A stretch of 64,000 bases of DNA from Sipunculus nudus (GCA_026874595.1 CM049320.1:19046988-19110987); one strand, 5' to 3'. Shown: positions 1 through 11,210, numbered from the stretch's first letter. The notes: generated by a model not told the origin, from the sequence alone. Translations and numbers: made by a program.

Positions 1-2
1 AC

Positions 3-238
3 GTTCGTAAACGTAAAAATGTCTCGGACGAAAACGTTTGCTCTCTTTGCCATCGAGGCAAATACGGTAAAATCCTAAAAAAACTAAGAGTCACCCGTGA
101 ACAGTCGTGGGAGGACGAGTTCAGATAATACGATTCCCACAACAAATGTATGTACCCAGAATGTCCCTCTCGTAGGTGAAATTCAAGTTGTTGACATGAT
201 TGCAGATGGTATTAACTGCCAAGGTCTTTTTGATACTA
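3..238 (+). pseudogene. Ty3/gypsy gag-pro remnant (5' piece, runs in from the left edge)
   Basis: Two adjoining reading frames are open. Frame 3 gives a basic gag-like stretch (3-125) ending in TAA. The +1 frame from about 118 gives a retropepsin N-terminus (key stretch DGINCQGLFDTS), where LFDT is the aspartic-protease active-site motif and the expected Gly after DT is Ser. The frame then ends abruptly at 238 because a foreign element begins. The remainder of the same protease reappears at 4982 on the same strand, so this is the upstream half of one interrupted retrotransposon. The frame change between gag-like and protease parts could be a natural -1/+1 recoding point or simple decay. Confidence 0.7.
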
Positions 239-762
239 GTCAATGGGCCAGAAAGTGAAAACCTCCCCCCCCCCCCAGGAAATTTTCACGACCTCCTTGT
301 TTTCTTCCTGGAGGTGTCCTTTACTCATTTCCAGGTGTTTTCAAACATATAAATACTGCAAACAACTGAAAATCACCTTTTTATAAACCGTGTCCTCAAT
401 TTGAAAACTTTGTTATGGTGCGTCTTTCCATTGGTTTATGGACCATAACTTTCTTATTATACATCATAAGTGCAAAATTGTGGCATCAATGGAATGAGGA
501 GAACATTAGCTTTATAAAAAATATGTACTTTGGCCCTGTAAATGTAACATGTAAAAATTCTTGGGCCACTTTTGTACACCAACCACTTATTTTATTTTTA
601 AAAATGACTTTTTTTTCAGATATGATGGGTACCAAAGGCATATCTTAAGATTTAGACATATTCCTAGGTCTTAATATGTTTAAACCATCTTTCAGCACAA
701 ATACATATTCATATTTAGCATAAGTTTTCAAAATTTTGCAAGATTAGAAACAGTAAACAGAC

Positions 763-981
763 ATGGACAAGCAAGTAAAATATTTGCAGAAATACCATCT
801 TCACAGTTTCTTTTGCTCCACAGCCTTTGAAATTCTCAATATATCTGCAAGATCTTGGTATCAATGGATTTGTAGAAACGTTCCAATTACAATGATAATA
901 AATAAGATCATATGCATGTCAATATTGAGAAGCTATGTGCAAATCTATTACCCCCTACCCCTTATTTATGGGACAGTTTGA
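763..981 (+). CDS. Small conserved reading frame in subrepeat unit 1
   Basis: A 72-residue open frame starting MDKQVKYLQKY with the later block SWYQWICRN. The same frame is open at the same place in unit 2 and in the right-arm unit. It has no recognisable domain and no signal peptide. It may be a micro-protein of the element or just a conserved repeat segment that happens to lack stops. Confidence 0.2.
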   Translation: MDKQVKYLQKYHLHSFFCSTAFEILNISARSWYQWICRNVPITMIINKIICMSILRSYVQIYYPLPLIYGTV

Positions 982-1425
982 ACCATGGACTAACAAGGCC
1001 TTCGGCCAGAGAAGCCTACAGTCCTCCGGAATTTCCACGATCTCACTAGCTGGCTGTTTAAAGGAGTCCTTTACCCGTTTCAAGGTGTTACCGTACATAT
1101 AAATGCTGCAAACACCCTGAAAGGCAGTTTTTTTTACAAAACGCGTCCGCAATTTGAATTTTTTTCTGGCGCAACTTTCAAGGGGTTATAATGGACCATA
1201 ATTTCTTATTATACATCATAATTGCACAACTTTGGCATTATTGCAATCAGAAAAACATTAGTTTCATCATGATTATTTTTATCTGGCCTCAAAAAGTTAT
1301 ATGTGAAATTTTTGGCCCACTTTTGTCTCCCTATCTGAATATGTTTAAAGTATCTTTCAGCACAAATGCATATAAATATTTAACAATAATTATCCAAATT
1401 TAGCAAGAATACACAATAAACTATC

Positions 1426-1644
1426 ATGGACAAGCAAGTCAAATATTTGCAGAAATATGCTATTTTAAGTGTTTTTTGTTTCATAGCATATGCAAATCTC
1501 AACATATCTGTCAGATCTTGGTATCAATGGATTTGCAGGAACATTCCAATTGCAATGATAATAAATATGATCATGTACATGAGAACTAGAAGAACCTATG
1601 TGCATATATGTAACCCCCTACCCATAAAATATGTGGCAGTTTGA
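1426..1644 (+). CDS. Small conserved reading frame in subrepeat unit 2
   Basis: A 72-residue open frame, MDKQVKYLQKY... with SWYQWICRN preserved, homologous to 763-981. The N-terminal 11 residues are identical despite many differences elsewhere. Function unknown. Confidence 0.2.
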   Translation: MDKQVKYLQKYAILSVFCFIAYANLNISVRSWYQWICRNIPIAMIINMIMYMRTRRTYVHICNPLPIKYVAV

Positions 1645-1840
1645 ACCATAAACCTCCAAGGCTTTGGGCCAGAGAAGCCTTCAACGCTCATTAATTTTCA
1701 TGATCGCACAAGCTGGCTGTTTAAAGGTGTCCCATGCCTGTTTTAAGGTATTTTCAAACATATAAATAGAGAAAACACCCTTAAATCCCATTTTTGCAAC
1801 CAACTACTCATGTTCAAAACTTTCTTAGCAGGGACTTTGC

Positions 1841-4019
1841 GCCAGCATATGCATCAGCATTGCATAATTGATAAAAACAGCATTGGTATATCTATATATA
1901 TTAATGCATTATTTTAATGTATAATGTATAATATATTATGTATATTAATTACTGCTACGAAGAATTGAAACCCTATAATCCTGCATTCATTTCCCTAAAA
2001 TTAATGTGCTCTCATTACAAAAAGGTAATATTTACAAAAAAATGCATTTCCATGAGTATCCAAAAATATGAAAAAAGAAAAACACAAAACAAAAACAAAT
2101 ATATTTTCAGCCATATTGTTTTCACTTTGTCACGTGATTCACACTGAAAATCTTGTAGTGAGAGCAAGATTTTCTTGTTTGACGTTGCAGGTAGTTTCAA
2201 AGTATCTACTGACTTAATTAAAATGTCTTTACTCAAGCTTCTTTGAACTTCAAAATGTGAACGTTTAATTTATATATGCAATACTATTCAATAAACTTTA
2301 ATCTTTTTGTAAGTAATTGAGACTGAGGCACACAAGCTTTTTCTAATTTTTCTATAAATTTTCTGAAATAACTTGTTGAAGTGACGAATACTTCATCAGC
2401 TAAACCATCTTTACAAGTTTACTTCCTTTATTTTTGCCTCTCAGTATTTAAATATGCTTTAATTGATCTTGTCTCTCAAAATCTGGCTAATTTTTATCAC
2501 TGTATGTTCCGTTTTCCAAATTAACTGATCCAAAAATGCCATTGGATCAACACCGAATCTTGGCATATTTAACATTCTATACAAGTATGGTATATACAAG
2601 ACTCTGATAGACAGAGACTCTTATATCTACACAGTCATCAGTACATTCAAGAGCGTTTTGAGTTTTGCATCGTATTTCTCATTTTTATCAGACAATACTA
2701 TATATACCATACATTATACCATATTCAAATGTTACCTGGTGAGGCATTTTGGCATAATCTCACTGTATTAGCTTTCAGAAATCTTTGGGAAATCACCAAC
2801 TGACAGCGAACGGTACCGAACACTTATAACGCATGATGACAAAAATCATCAGAAGGTGAAAGGCTTAACAATTTAAGGACACATATCAACATCATACCTT
2901 TAACCTGTGATGTAATTTAATTTTCCAAATATGTGTATCTCTGTTTCACCAAAATCAGACTGCCTTCCCTTCTTTTTAGAACATAGTCTATGAATTTATC
3001 AGTGGTGGCAGGTGTAGGGCTCATACAGAAACCTGATCCAATTGGACAATAACTTAAAGTGCTTAGAACTTTTGTCCCTGTAGTATTAATCTAGCTCTTA
3101 ATGAACTAATAAACTGTAATTAATATACGAACAATCATTCAATTATTCCATGATGTATAAATATATTCTACTTTCACTTAGCTATGAGTGAACAAGAATT
3201 TTCCGACTAAAGGTAGGTTCCAAGGGAGAGTTTTAATTAGTCATATCCAAAGTCCATATATTTTGATATTTCAAGAAAATGAAGCAAAATGCACCATAAT
3301 GTTGGTATTGTTGATTTTTTTCTGATAAAATATTTGTGACCTGACACTCATTTGTTTCACATGATTTATATGGGTGTTAGAAGGAGCTTTTTGGCAATAG
3401 TCTCAGTTATTTACAACACGGGTAAGATTCCCTTTATGGAGTAATACAGCTTAGTCCGAGTTCGGGGGTTGCAAGAAGTTCAGGGTTCAATCCATGTTAT
3501 TGATATTGAGGGGTTAGAGATTAGCACCATATACTTCCTCTACATTTTATTGGTCATAGATATTGCAATAAATTACGATTGTTCAAACAAATCTAGGAAC
3601 ACAAAGATCTAGCTCTTATAACGAGATTTGTGTGTGTAAAACAAAATACACTGTCTAAACAACACAGCTGCATCGTGTCAAATGTACCCATAATTTATTA
3701 AATGGTGCTATTTCGCATAATTTATAGAGAAGTAATGTGAAAACCCAAATGTATTTGTGCTATTTATGCTAAAAGTATGATTAAAATTAAATAATGACTG
3801 AATCATATAAATATGCCTTGTGTATAGGCGCAAATGTTAATTTTAAGGGTAATAAATTCATGATTAGAGGATACAAAATGGCCTCAGAATTAATATATAT
3901 CACTTCCTCTGATTAAAACAGTAATTATAACATAGTAATGTCCTTTCAATTCTATTTGTGTCAAATTAATGCTATGTTGATACATTTATTATATATTTAT
4001 AAGGGATAATTGTCCATAT
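1841..4019. other. Central part of the nested element, no recognised gene
   Basis: AT-rich DNA with stops in all frames. A short minus-strand stretch around 2450-2575 reads openly (contains MPRFGVDPMAFLDQ) but matches no family I know. It may be the remains of a transposon gene or unrelated sequence captured between the arms. Confidence 0.4.
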
Positions 4020-4249
4020 ACTGTCGCATAGTCACTCTAGATAATTTTTTAATAGAGTATTTGGTTGCAAAAAAGGGGGATTTCAGGGTTACCGCTCTGT
4101 TTATATGTTTGAAACACCATGAAACGGAGAAAGGATATCTTTAAAGAGCCAGCTAGTGGGATCATGAAAATTCCTTAGTGCTGTAGGCTTCTGTGGCCCA
4201 ATGCCGTGAAAGTTCATGGTTCAAACCACTCATGTTTCAGCGGGAGGGG

Positions 4250-4432
4250 TTATGGATATGCACACTTTGTTGTTCTCATACATATGGCCATATTTATTAT
4301 CATTGCAATTTGAATGTTCCAACAAATCCATTGATACCAAGATTTTGCAGAGATGTTGAAAATTGCAAAGGTTATGAAGCAAAAGAAACTGTAAAGATGG
4401 TATTTCTGCAAATATTTTACTTGCTCGTCCAT
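4250..4432 (-). CDS. Small conserved reading frame in the right arm
   Basis: A 60-residue open frame on the minus strand, MDEQVKYLQKY... with SWYQWICWN, homologous to the two left-arm frames. Function unknown. Confidence 0.2.
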   Translation of the reverse strand: MDEQVKYLQKYHLYSFFCFITFAIFNISAKSWYQWICWNIQIAMIINMAICMRTTKCAYP

Positions 4433-4665
4433 GTCTGTTTACTGTGTATAATCTTGCGAAGTTTTGAAAACTAATGCTAAATATGTATATACATTTATGC
4501 TGAAAGATGTTTTAAACATATAAAGACCTAGGGATATGTCTTAATCTTAAAATATGCCTTTAGTAGCAATCAGATCTGAAAAAAAAAAATCATTCTTTTA
4601 AGAAAAAAATAGGTGGTTGGTGTACAAAAGTGGCCCAATAATTTTTACGTTACATTTTAAAGGTC

Positions 4666-4670
<5 letters not shown>

Positions 4671-4714
<44 letters not shown>
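4671..4714. repeat. (AT)n microsatellite
   Basis: About 22 uninterrupted AT units inside the right inverted arm; absent at the matching place in the left arm, so it expanded after the arms arose. Confidence 0.95.
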
Positions 4715-4716
<2 letters not shown>

Positions 4717-4981
4717 TTATAAAGCTAATGTTCTTTCAATTCCATTGATTCCATAATTGTGGACTTATAATTTTTAATAAGAAAGTTATGGTCCATAAAT
4801 CAATGGAAAGTCGCACCAGATAAAAGTTTTCAAATTGAGGACGCGGTTTATAAAAAGGTGATATTTCAGGTGTTTACAGTATTCATATGTTTGGAAACAC
4901 TTGAAATGAGTAAGGACACGTAAAGGAAGAAAACTAGGGGGTCGCAAAAACTCCCTATGGGGGGTTACTTTCTGGCCCATG

Positions 4982-5503
4982 TACTATACAGTACCCCCTG
5001 GTCTCTACTGATGCTTAGTGGTTTTATAAAAAATAAAACACCTAAACTCGTCAGACTTAATCCCTGTGGAGGAGATGATGGATATCCGGCAGCTGAACGG
5101 CCAGCAGATAGAGTATTGTGGTATCGTCCCTGTTGACCTAAAGTTTTCTGATATACATGTACATTCTAAAACATTTCTGTGCCAGCATTGGTAATGAAAA
5201 ATACACATTTCAATTCCTATGTTCCATTTTTAATTGGTACGAACGTGCTTAACTTCTGTTTCAATTTTCTACAGACAAACGCTGGTCCAAATTTTATTCA
5301 GAGTTTACACATGTCAGAACCATGAAAGACTGCACAATTAATATATGATGAAAGGGAACAGAAAACACTAAATAAATGTGGTCATGTTTTATCCACCAAG
5401 TCTACAGTTATACCTGCTTAAGGTAATATCACTATAAATGATTTAACTAAAGGTTGTACACCAGGCAAAACTCTTGTTATAACTGATGTGAATGTATTCT
5501 TAA
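4982..5503 (+). pseudogene. Ty3/gypsy protease C-terminal half and linker
   Basis: Following the insert, + strand frames give LNGQQIEYCGIVPVD (about 5091-5135) and then VPFLIGTNVLN (about 5219-5251), which correspond to the conserved middle and the LIGTNV end of gypsy-type retropepsins. A linker with NKCGHVLSTKSTVIP and GNITINDLTKG follows to about 5495. The pieces lie in different frames with stops, so the copy is dead. The next recognisable sequence is already integrase, meaning reverse transcriptase and RNase H have been deleted at about 5495-5504. Confidence 0.65.
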
Positions 5504-6526
5504 AAAATCCTCAAAGAACTATGCAGACTAGCTGGTATCCATAAATCACGATGTACACCGTACCATCCGATGGGGAATGGCCAAACCGAAAGGTTTAACG
5601 GTAGTCTAATCAGTATGTTGGGTACTCTTGAGGAAGAGAAAAAGAAAAACTTAAAAGAATACGTTAGTGCTCTAACTCATGCCTACAATTGTACGAGAAA
5701 TGAAGCAACCTGTTATACTCCTTTCTACTTAATGTTCGGTCGCCATCCACGCCTCCCTATTGATCTAGTACTTGGAACTTACAACAATGATGACCATCAA
5801 AATTACAAAACATATGTTTTCGATCTCAAAGAGCAACCTTCTTCTGTCTATGATATTGCTCAGCGTGTATCCCTCTCACCCAGGTATCACCACAAACGGT
5901 TGTATGATAAACGAGCTCGTAATGCGGTGCTGGCTATTGGAGATCACGTCTTAGTACGAAAGGTAGGGCTAATTGGGAAACAAAAACTGGCCAATAAATG
6001 GGAAAAGCCGGTGTATGAGGAATTGGAACAACCCAATAAGGATATTCCAGTCTTATTGTTTGCCCATTGGATAATAAAAGACGGTAGTAGTTCTGACGAT
6101 GTGAGTACGTTACATTTAGAATTTGAATTGTCGGATGACACGGGTGAAACTATTGCATCTGATCATCCAGATTTTCCCCGGATAATTGGTTCTAATGATG
6201 ATGTTAATACACCTGTTAATAATGTAAATACTGCAGGCCTTAACGATGAAAACAATGGTGTGTTAGGAGTTGATACTGATACATCACAAGTACATGACCA
6301 TGACGTCATGTCAACACATGATAAAACTAATGATAATAATAACACATCGATGCCTGATCAGGCTAGCAATCAGGAACCTGTAAATACATTACGTAGGTCT
6401 ACCCGAGAATGCTGTTTGCCAGAACGTTTCCGGTTCGGCGATAATGTGCTTAACCGATTACTGCAGATGAAATACATTGAGCATTGTTTTCATCAAGTGC
6501 ATGTGTTTGCATACGTATTAGGTTAA
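5504..6526 (+). CDS. Ty3/gypsy integrase, C-terminal half (truncated)
   Basis: Retroviral-type integrase would insert the element's cDNA into the host genome. The frame is open from 5504, upstream of the first ATG at 5570, and reads LCRLAGIHKSRCTPYHP then GNGQTERFN. That motif carries the catalytic glutamate of the D,D-35-E core. It continues with the family blocks RNEATCYTPFYLMFGRHPR and GDHVLVRK, and a degraded GPY/F-like module near NKWEKPVY. The C-terminal third is low-complexity (Asp, Asn, Thr rich) and ends RRSTRECCLPERF. The zinc-binding N-terminus and the first two catalytic Asp residues are missing. About 340 open codons without a stop suggests fairly recent loss, but it cannot act alone. 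Confidence 0.85.
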   Translation, partial: KILKELCRLAGIHKSRCTPYHPMGNGQTERFNGSLISMLGTLEEEKKKNLKEYVSALTHAYNCTRNEATCYTPFYLMFGRHPRLPIDLVLGTYNNDDHQNYKTYVFDLKEQPSSVYDIAQRVSLSPRYHHKRLYDKRARNAVLAIGDHVLVRKVGLIGKQKLANKWEKPVYEELEQPNKDIPVLLFAHWIIKDGSSSDDVSTLHLEFELSDDTGETIASDHPDFPRIIGSNDDVNTPVNNVNTAGLNDENNGVLGVDTDTSQVHDHDVMSTHDKTNDNNNTSMPDQASNQEPVNTLRRSTRECCLPERFRFGDNVLNRLLQMKYIEHCFHQVHVFAYVLG

Positions 6527-6896
6527 GATCATTCCGTAAGCTTCATATCGCTCGTTCTGCGATTTTAACGAGTCAGTGATGTCGTTAACTATAATTTTGC
6601 CTATACTGCCACCAGCTTAATTCAGGTTTATTTATCAACCTCATTCCTTTGAACATTCCAGTTAAGGCATCCAACCTAAGTCCGACTGGACACCGTCCAT
6701 TGCTAAATGTCATGCGCGACCTATCAGTCTTTGTAGGTGAAGTTTCGGGACGTTACTGTCTTTACTGGGGGGAACGTGTGATGCATGGTGTGTCGACTGT
6801 GCTGTTAGTATGATTTCGGGGCTGGGTTTACTGCCAATATTTGTTTATTTATATTAATGTCGGGTCGACATTTATTTTCAAGTTGGGGGAGTAGCA
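6527..6896 (+). other. Gypsy 3' untranslated part ending in a polypurine tract
   Basis: Non-coding, with GC higher than the surroundings. It ends in AGTTGGGGGAGTAGCA directly before the LTR, the expected position of the plus-strand primer. Confidence 0.6.
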
Positions 6897-7222
6897 TGTA
6901 ATACTCAAAGGTATCTTCATGTTTTTTCTCATGTATACGTTACCGAATAATATGTCCACTACTTCAGTATAATTAATTGTAATGTGCACGTTCAAGGAAT
7001 TGTATATACCATATATGATATTTATGATATGTTAAGAATCAGAGTGTTAATTCTGTCCTTGACTTGGACTCCGGATTGGAGGATTCCAGGATATGTATAT
7101 ATATATCACTGAATAAACCGACTTCAATTCCCGCTCAACAAATACAAACGTACGGCTATAAGCGGGTACAGTTAACCCGATAAATTTAAATAAAACACAA
7201 TGACACGATCCGTTTCGTGACA
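6897..7222 (+). repeat. Probable 3' LTR of the gypsy element
   Basis: It begins TGTAATACTC right after the polypurine tract and can be closed at CGTTTCGTGACA, giving the TG...CA ends of an LTR and about 326 bp. AATAAA occurs near 7112 and 7187. The 5' LTR is outside the window, so identity of two LTRs cannot be tested and the right end is provisional. Confidence 0.55.
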
Positions 7223-8394
7223 CTGTTACTTCATTCATATAACATTTAATATAAATGGTTAAAATCATAAGGGTTTGAAATGTGTTTTCTCGATTGGAAC
7301 TGATAGTTACTTAAAAGGTTCATAGAGTGATCAAATCAAAGTATAGAAAAATTGCATTGAAAAATAATCTTATCTGAGGAACCAACCAGTCAAATAATAT
7401 GGTTTTTTAAATCAAATAGGCCTATTTTTATGTTAGTTCGGTGAAGTTCACAGATGTATGTCAGGTGGCTATTAACATGAAATTATTGCCAAAATAACAA
7501 GGCATGGAAACGAAATTTCAACTTATATTATACTGTCAAGTTAATACAAGTTTATGCAATATCTGTGCCAAATGGCCCGTATGAACAGAAAGTGATATCT
7601 TCTTTAGCATATAATTGATTCTTCCATATGAAATTTTTAAATTCAAATTGATTTAATGAAAAACATTAATCATTTGTGATGTTCAAAAGTATGGTTGATT
7701 CTGAAACAGAAAACAATGGGTGTGAACTATAACAGGCGAGTAGTAGATCTGGGAAAATTTATGGGGTTGTTTTGTTTAGATATCTTCTGATTATTTAGTC
7801 TAAGTATTCATAAATGTTTTTTATCACTGCAATTGATGGCATTAATTCTATTATTCATTCATATCCTAGTTATGTAAAATCCGTAAAGTTTATAACATGT
7901 GGTGCAAATGAACTCGCAACGTCCATCAGTGAATATTCGAGTGTACTTCAATTTGCATTATTACATTATATTCTTGCCTTGGTTCTCTTAGAATGAAAGA
8001 TACATTTTAATCAGCACAATCTTTGGGTTAAATATAAACAAAAGGGTCACTGGGAGATTACCTAAAAGAGCCAAGTTTCCAAAATGTTAACCAACAAAAA
8101 AAAAATAACTGTGTAATATTAGTACCTCGGGTGTACACAGGAAAGACTTCTGCTGACAAAAATAATCGCAGACTTTTACCAAAACTTATAGGTGATAAAA
8201 ATTTAAATTTCTAGATGACTAAGAAAATTACTTACTTATGACCTCTTCCGATATCAGCCTTTCCAGGGTGGTCACGAATTGCACCAGCAGGAAGTATAAG
8301 CAAGTTATCTAAAGTCTTGCGAAAAACAATTACAGAATTAAAATACCTAAATTGAAGCTATACAGCCAGATAGTTAACATAAAATATATAGTTA
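7223..8394. other. Intergenic, no gene seen
   Basis: AT-rich sequence with only short frames. The 60-codon frame at 7814-7996 has no family features. No repeat family was recognised. Confidence 0.5.
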
Positions 8395-10750
8395 ATTGCC
8401 TTTCCCTCAAACACCTCTTTCAACAAACCCTGAAGTCTTCATACAGCCAGTGCTTTCAAATATTTATAATGCAAATATTGTATCAGTCATTACATTTGAA
8501 TGTAAATTTAAACTTATAATATACAAGATAATTCTAAGAGCATTTAAATCTGAATGAACATATTTTTAGTCTTAATTTGCTCTTTGCCTGTCTATTTGTC
8601 ACTCATCTAATTCAACTCAACATGGCAAATAGACATTATTCATTATATTGAATACTTAGCACGGAATTGTTTATCAAAGTATTTTTAAATATCGCAATAT
8701 TAAATATATAATTGCACATTGATACACTTGCCTACACTTACATACACGTTCCTTGTTGTATGTAACAGTAATTGCTGAAATTGCAAGTTTACAAAATCAA
8801 AATACGAGTGACACATGACATGCAAATATGTTTGTGAATGGTGAATGGCAAGATTTGTCAAAATCAATCAAGATTTGATTACAGATATATAGAGGTGCAT
8901 TGATTTAGTTCTGTCTCTCTCTTTCTCTTTCTCTCTCTCTATATATATGTATTTATATCTGTGTGTGTGTATGTGTGTGTATTACAGAAAAATAAGTAAT
9001 TGAGAATAAGTACTTAAAGTGATCAATTGAATATTCACCTGTTCCTGCTGAATGTTTGCCTAAGACAGAATCTTTAATAATCGCTATTGCTTTTCATTTT
9101 GAGAACGAATTTGCATTTGACATTATACTCAAACTAGATGCATTACATCAGTATTACATTTCATTGCAAATGCCAATACAGGATTCTCAGGTTTGCAATA
9201 TTTAAATGCAAATATGTAAAATTCAAACGCAAACGCGAATTCATAGATACATTTAACACAAGAAAAATGGGAACAATGGTGATAAAAATCCAGGTTTTCT
9301 TAATGAACGAATGGTATTGATACCATATAACTCTGCCTCCAAAATAATGGCCCCTATTTAAAAAATAGTCAGGGCTTTTACCAGGGCGTATGACTTAAGT
9401 ATGGAAATACCTAATTGTGGGGGATTTATTTCAAATTTTACCAAAAATAATCTATTCATGTAGAAAGAAACCGTATACTCTCTAATATGGTTTTATTCTA
9501 GTAATTTAATATTATCCCATGGAAACTAATGGGCTCGCAATTAGCTCATATACCACAAATTTTATATGTTATATATCTAAAAATACAGTGTAAAATCTGT
9601 AATCTATGTACCCGTAGGACTAGGACACACTGCCCACTTTATAGAGGTGTCCACTGTGTAGATGTAATGACAGCAACAACAATTATAAGGAGAAGATAAA
9701 AATATACTTTCAAAAAACAGTCAACTATATAGAGGAGCCCACTTTATAGAGGTGCCCACCAGCAGGGGTCAAAATATCCTCCAGGCAAGATAGCGTAGTA
9801 AGGAATCTACAATATATGTGTGTATATGTGTGTATATGTGTGTAAAATTAACTTTTCCTGTTGAGGGCCTATTGATTCTATATATGGAATGAGGATGCAA
9901 ATCACCTAGGTTTACATAGATCCTGTTCAGGCCTTGACGCACAGGCAGTGTTCATACGAGGGACCTTTTACCCCTGAGTTCAAAATATAAGCACAATGCT
10001 ACGTTCCAGTCATGTGTATATGAGCTTATATCTGTGTACGGTGGGCGCTGACTGGGTCAAGGGGAAGCTAAAAGATCCGTTCACCTACGATGTAAACATT
10101 ACTAGCTGACCTGAGAAGTATATTTCAGATAACGCTGTAAACGGTACTTATCGAGCATATGAAATATCACCGAACTTCCTTTGCTTAGCCTTTGTCCGAC
10201 AGGCAAATTGATATTGGCCTCAGTGAATATTACGTCTAAAGCTATATATATTATACCTCTTTATCGAACAGTGTAGCTTAAATACTAGTTTAGGCAGCAT
10301 CACTTAGAAATTTTATTTGATGAACTAGGGGCCACGGACGAATAAAGATTTATCATGTACCTTTGATTTTAGTTCATCACTTCTGTGTATTCGGAAGTTT
10401 GTGTTTTGTCATGACAGTGTCATGTGCATTCATGCAGAAAATGTACTCAAACATGTTGCAACATATCAAGATAACTATCACATGTTTATACCCATCGTAC
10501 TTTTGTTTGTTTACACATTAAAACATATTTTATCGTGTATGTTAACGGTTGCAATGTGAATACTATACGTATCTTTTTAAGCTCAGCTTTATGGATTTGG
10601 AATTACACATTGATCTGGTATAAATACATCTTGAAACTTAGCAACCGGTCCTTATAGTGTTATCTTCTGAGTATGTTGACAAGTAGGTGTGAGCATGAAA
10701 ATTCCAATATGAGTCAACCCATATGCCTGTACTGTACGTCCGGGACAAGG
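8395..10750. repeat. Dispersed repeat, copy A (with an extra ~1-kb block)
   Basis: Homologous to 17440-18728 in the same orientation. Matching landmarks are CTCTTTCAACAAACC (8415 / 17447), ACTTTATAG near 9635 / 17687, CAGTGAATATT versus related text, and AATTCCAATATGAGTCA (10700 / 18680). The main homology is about 9560-10750. The block about 8480-9555 has no counterpart in copy B and contains (TC)n/(TG)n tracts at 8912-8980. No coding capacity. Confidence 0.7.
8912..8980. repeat. Compound (TC)n-(AT)n-(TG)n microsatellite
   Basis: Short CT, AT and GT tracts in succession inside the copy-A-specific block. Confidence 0.9.
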
Positions 10751-10779
10751 CCTTGTCCCGGACGTACAGTACAGGCATA
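10722..10779. repeat. 58-bp perfect palindrome without spacer
   Basis: The 29 bases 10722-10750 are followed at once by their exact reverse complement (10751-10779), centred on ACAAGG|CCTTGT. The left arm is the end of dispersed repeat copy A, which is still alignable to copy B. The right arm is a fold-back of that end. Beyond it the sequence changes to GC-richer unique DNA. Confidence 0.95.
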
Positions 10780-11205
10780 GGGAGGAGGCCATGTGATAAA
10801 TGGGAACGGGTAGAGTGGTGTTTCAATACCATTTGGAATGGTAGTAGGGTTTTTGTGGGAGCAGGGTTTGGTATCAGTCTCGAGGCATACCCTCGACCGA
10901 TTAATCGTGCCAATATTGACATTGGACGACTTGGATGGGGGCTGCTCTTCGGAAATAGGAGGCTGTACAACCTAGGGCCGCACTTTGTACAGAGCGACTT
11001 GTGACGTTACGTCATACTATGGATGACGTAGGTATTCATGCAGTCTCAGGGATATTCCTGAAAGAAGCTTTGCGTACTGCTGTGAACCACGACAAGAGAG
11101 GGCATTATATGTATCTTGCTTAATATCCAATTAGAATGTTAATCACCTGTATCTTGCATTATTGTCTTTATACTTTAGATAATCCACCAGATATAAAAAC
11201 TCTGT
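10780..11205. other. GC-richer unique block
   Basis: About 260 bp of markedly higher GC than its neighbours. The + strand is open 10723-11004 (93 codons, starting in the palindrome), and the minus strand is also open through 10638-10970. Neither product resembles a known family. It contains TGACGTTACGTCA-like and GATGACGTA text near 11001-11030. It is probably not a gene as such. Confidence 0.35.
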
Positions 11206-11206
11206 C

Positions 11207-11210
<4 letters not shown>

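Larger units (their letters stand above)
239..1840 (+). repeat. Left inverted arm: two full and one partial ~700-bp subrepeat units
   Basis: Unit 1 runs about 245-1000, unit 2 about 1000-1665, and a partial unit about 1665-1840. Each begins with GGCCAGA(A/G)A and is followed by the landmarks AAACATATAAAT, GGACCATAA, ATGGACAAGCAAGT and GGTATCAATGGATTTG in the same order. Divergence between units is substantial, so the internal tandem duplication is old. A C-run (267-277) sits near the outer end. Confidence 0.75.
239..4981. mobile_element. 4.74-kb insertion with long terminal inverted repeats, nested in the gypsy protease
   Basis: Both ends carry GGGCCAGAAAGT facing outward, and the homologous arms continue for about 1.6 kb on the left and about 1 kb on the right. 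TACTA stands immediately left (234-238) and right (4982-4986) and is the best candidate 5-bp target duplication. Gypsy protease coding is cut exactly at this insert. The arms are built of repeated ~700-bp units, as in foldback-type DNA elements. No transposase is recognisable in the centre, so this would be a non-autonomous element. The outermost 2-3 bases of the arms do not match perfectly, so the exact ends are uncertain. Confidence 0.65.
4020..4981 (-). repeat. Right inverted arm: one full and one partial subrepeat unit
   Basis: Read on the minus strand from 4981, this follows unit 1 of the left arm: the same start GGGCCAGAAAGT, the GGACCATAACTTTCTTATT block, the small reading frame beginning MDEQVKYLQKY, then a partial second unit ending in the CAACCAAATACTC block seen at the inner end of the left arm. 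It has one unit fewer than the left arm. An (AT)n tract has expanded inside it at 4671-4714. Confidence 0.75.

Noticed and set aside
5944-6345. Minus-strand frames inside the integrase region
   Set aside because: Antisense to a recognised integrase frame.
10638-11004. Overlapping + and - frames sharing the peptide MPVLYVRDKALS on both strands
   Set aside because: The shared peptide is a trivial result of the perfect palindrome, not two genes.
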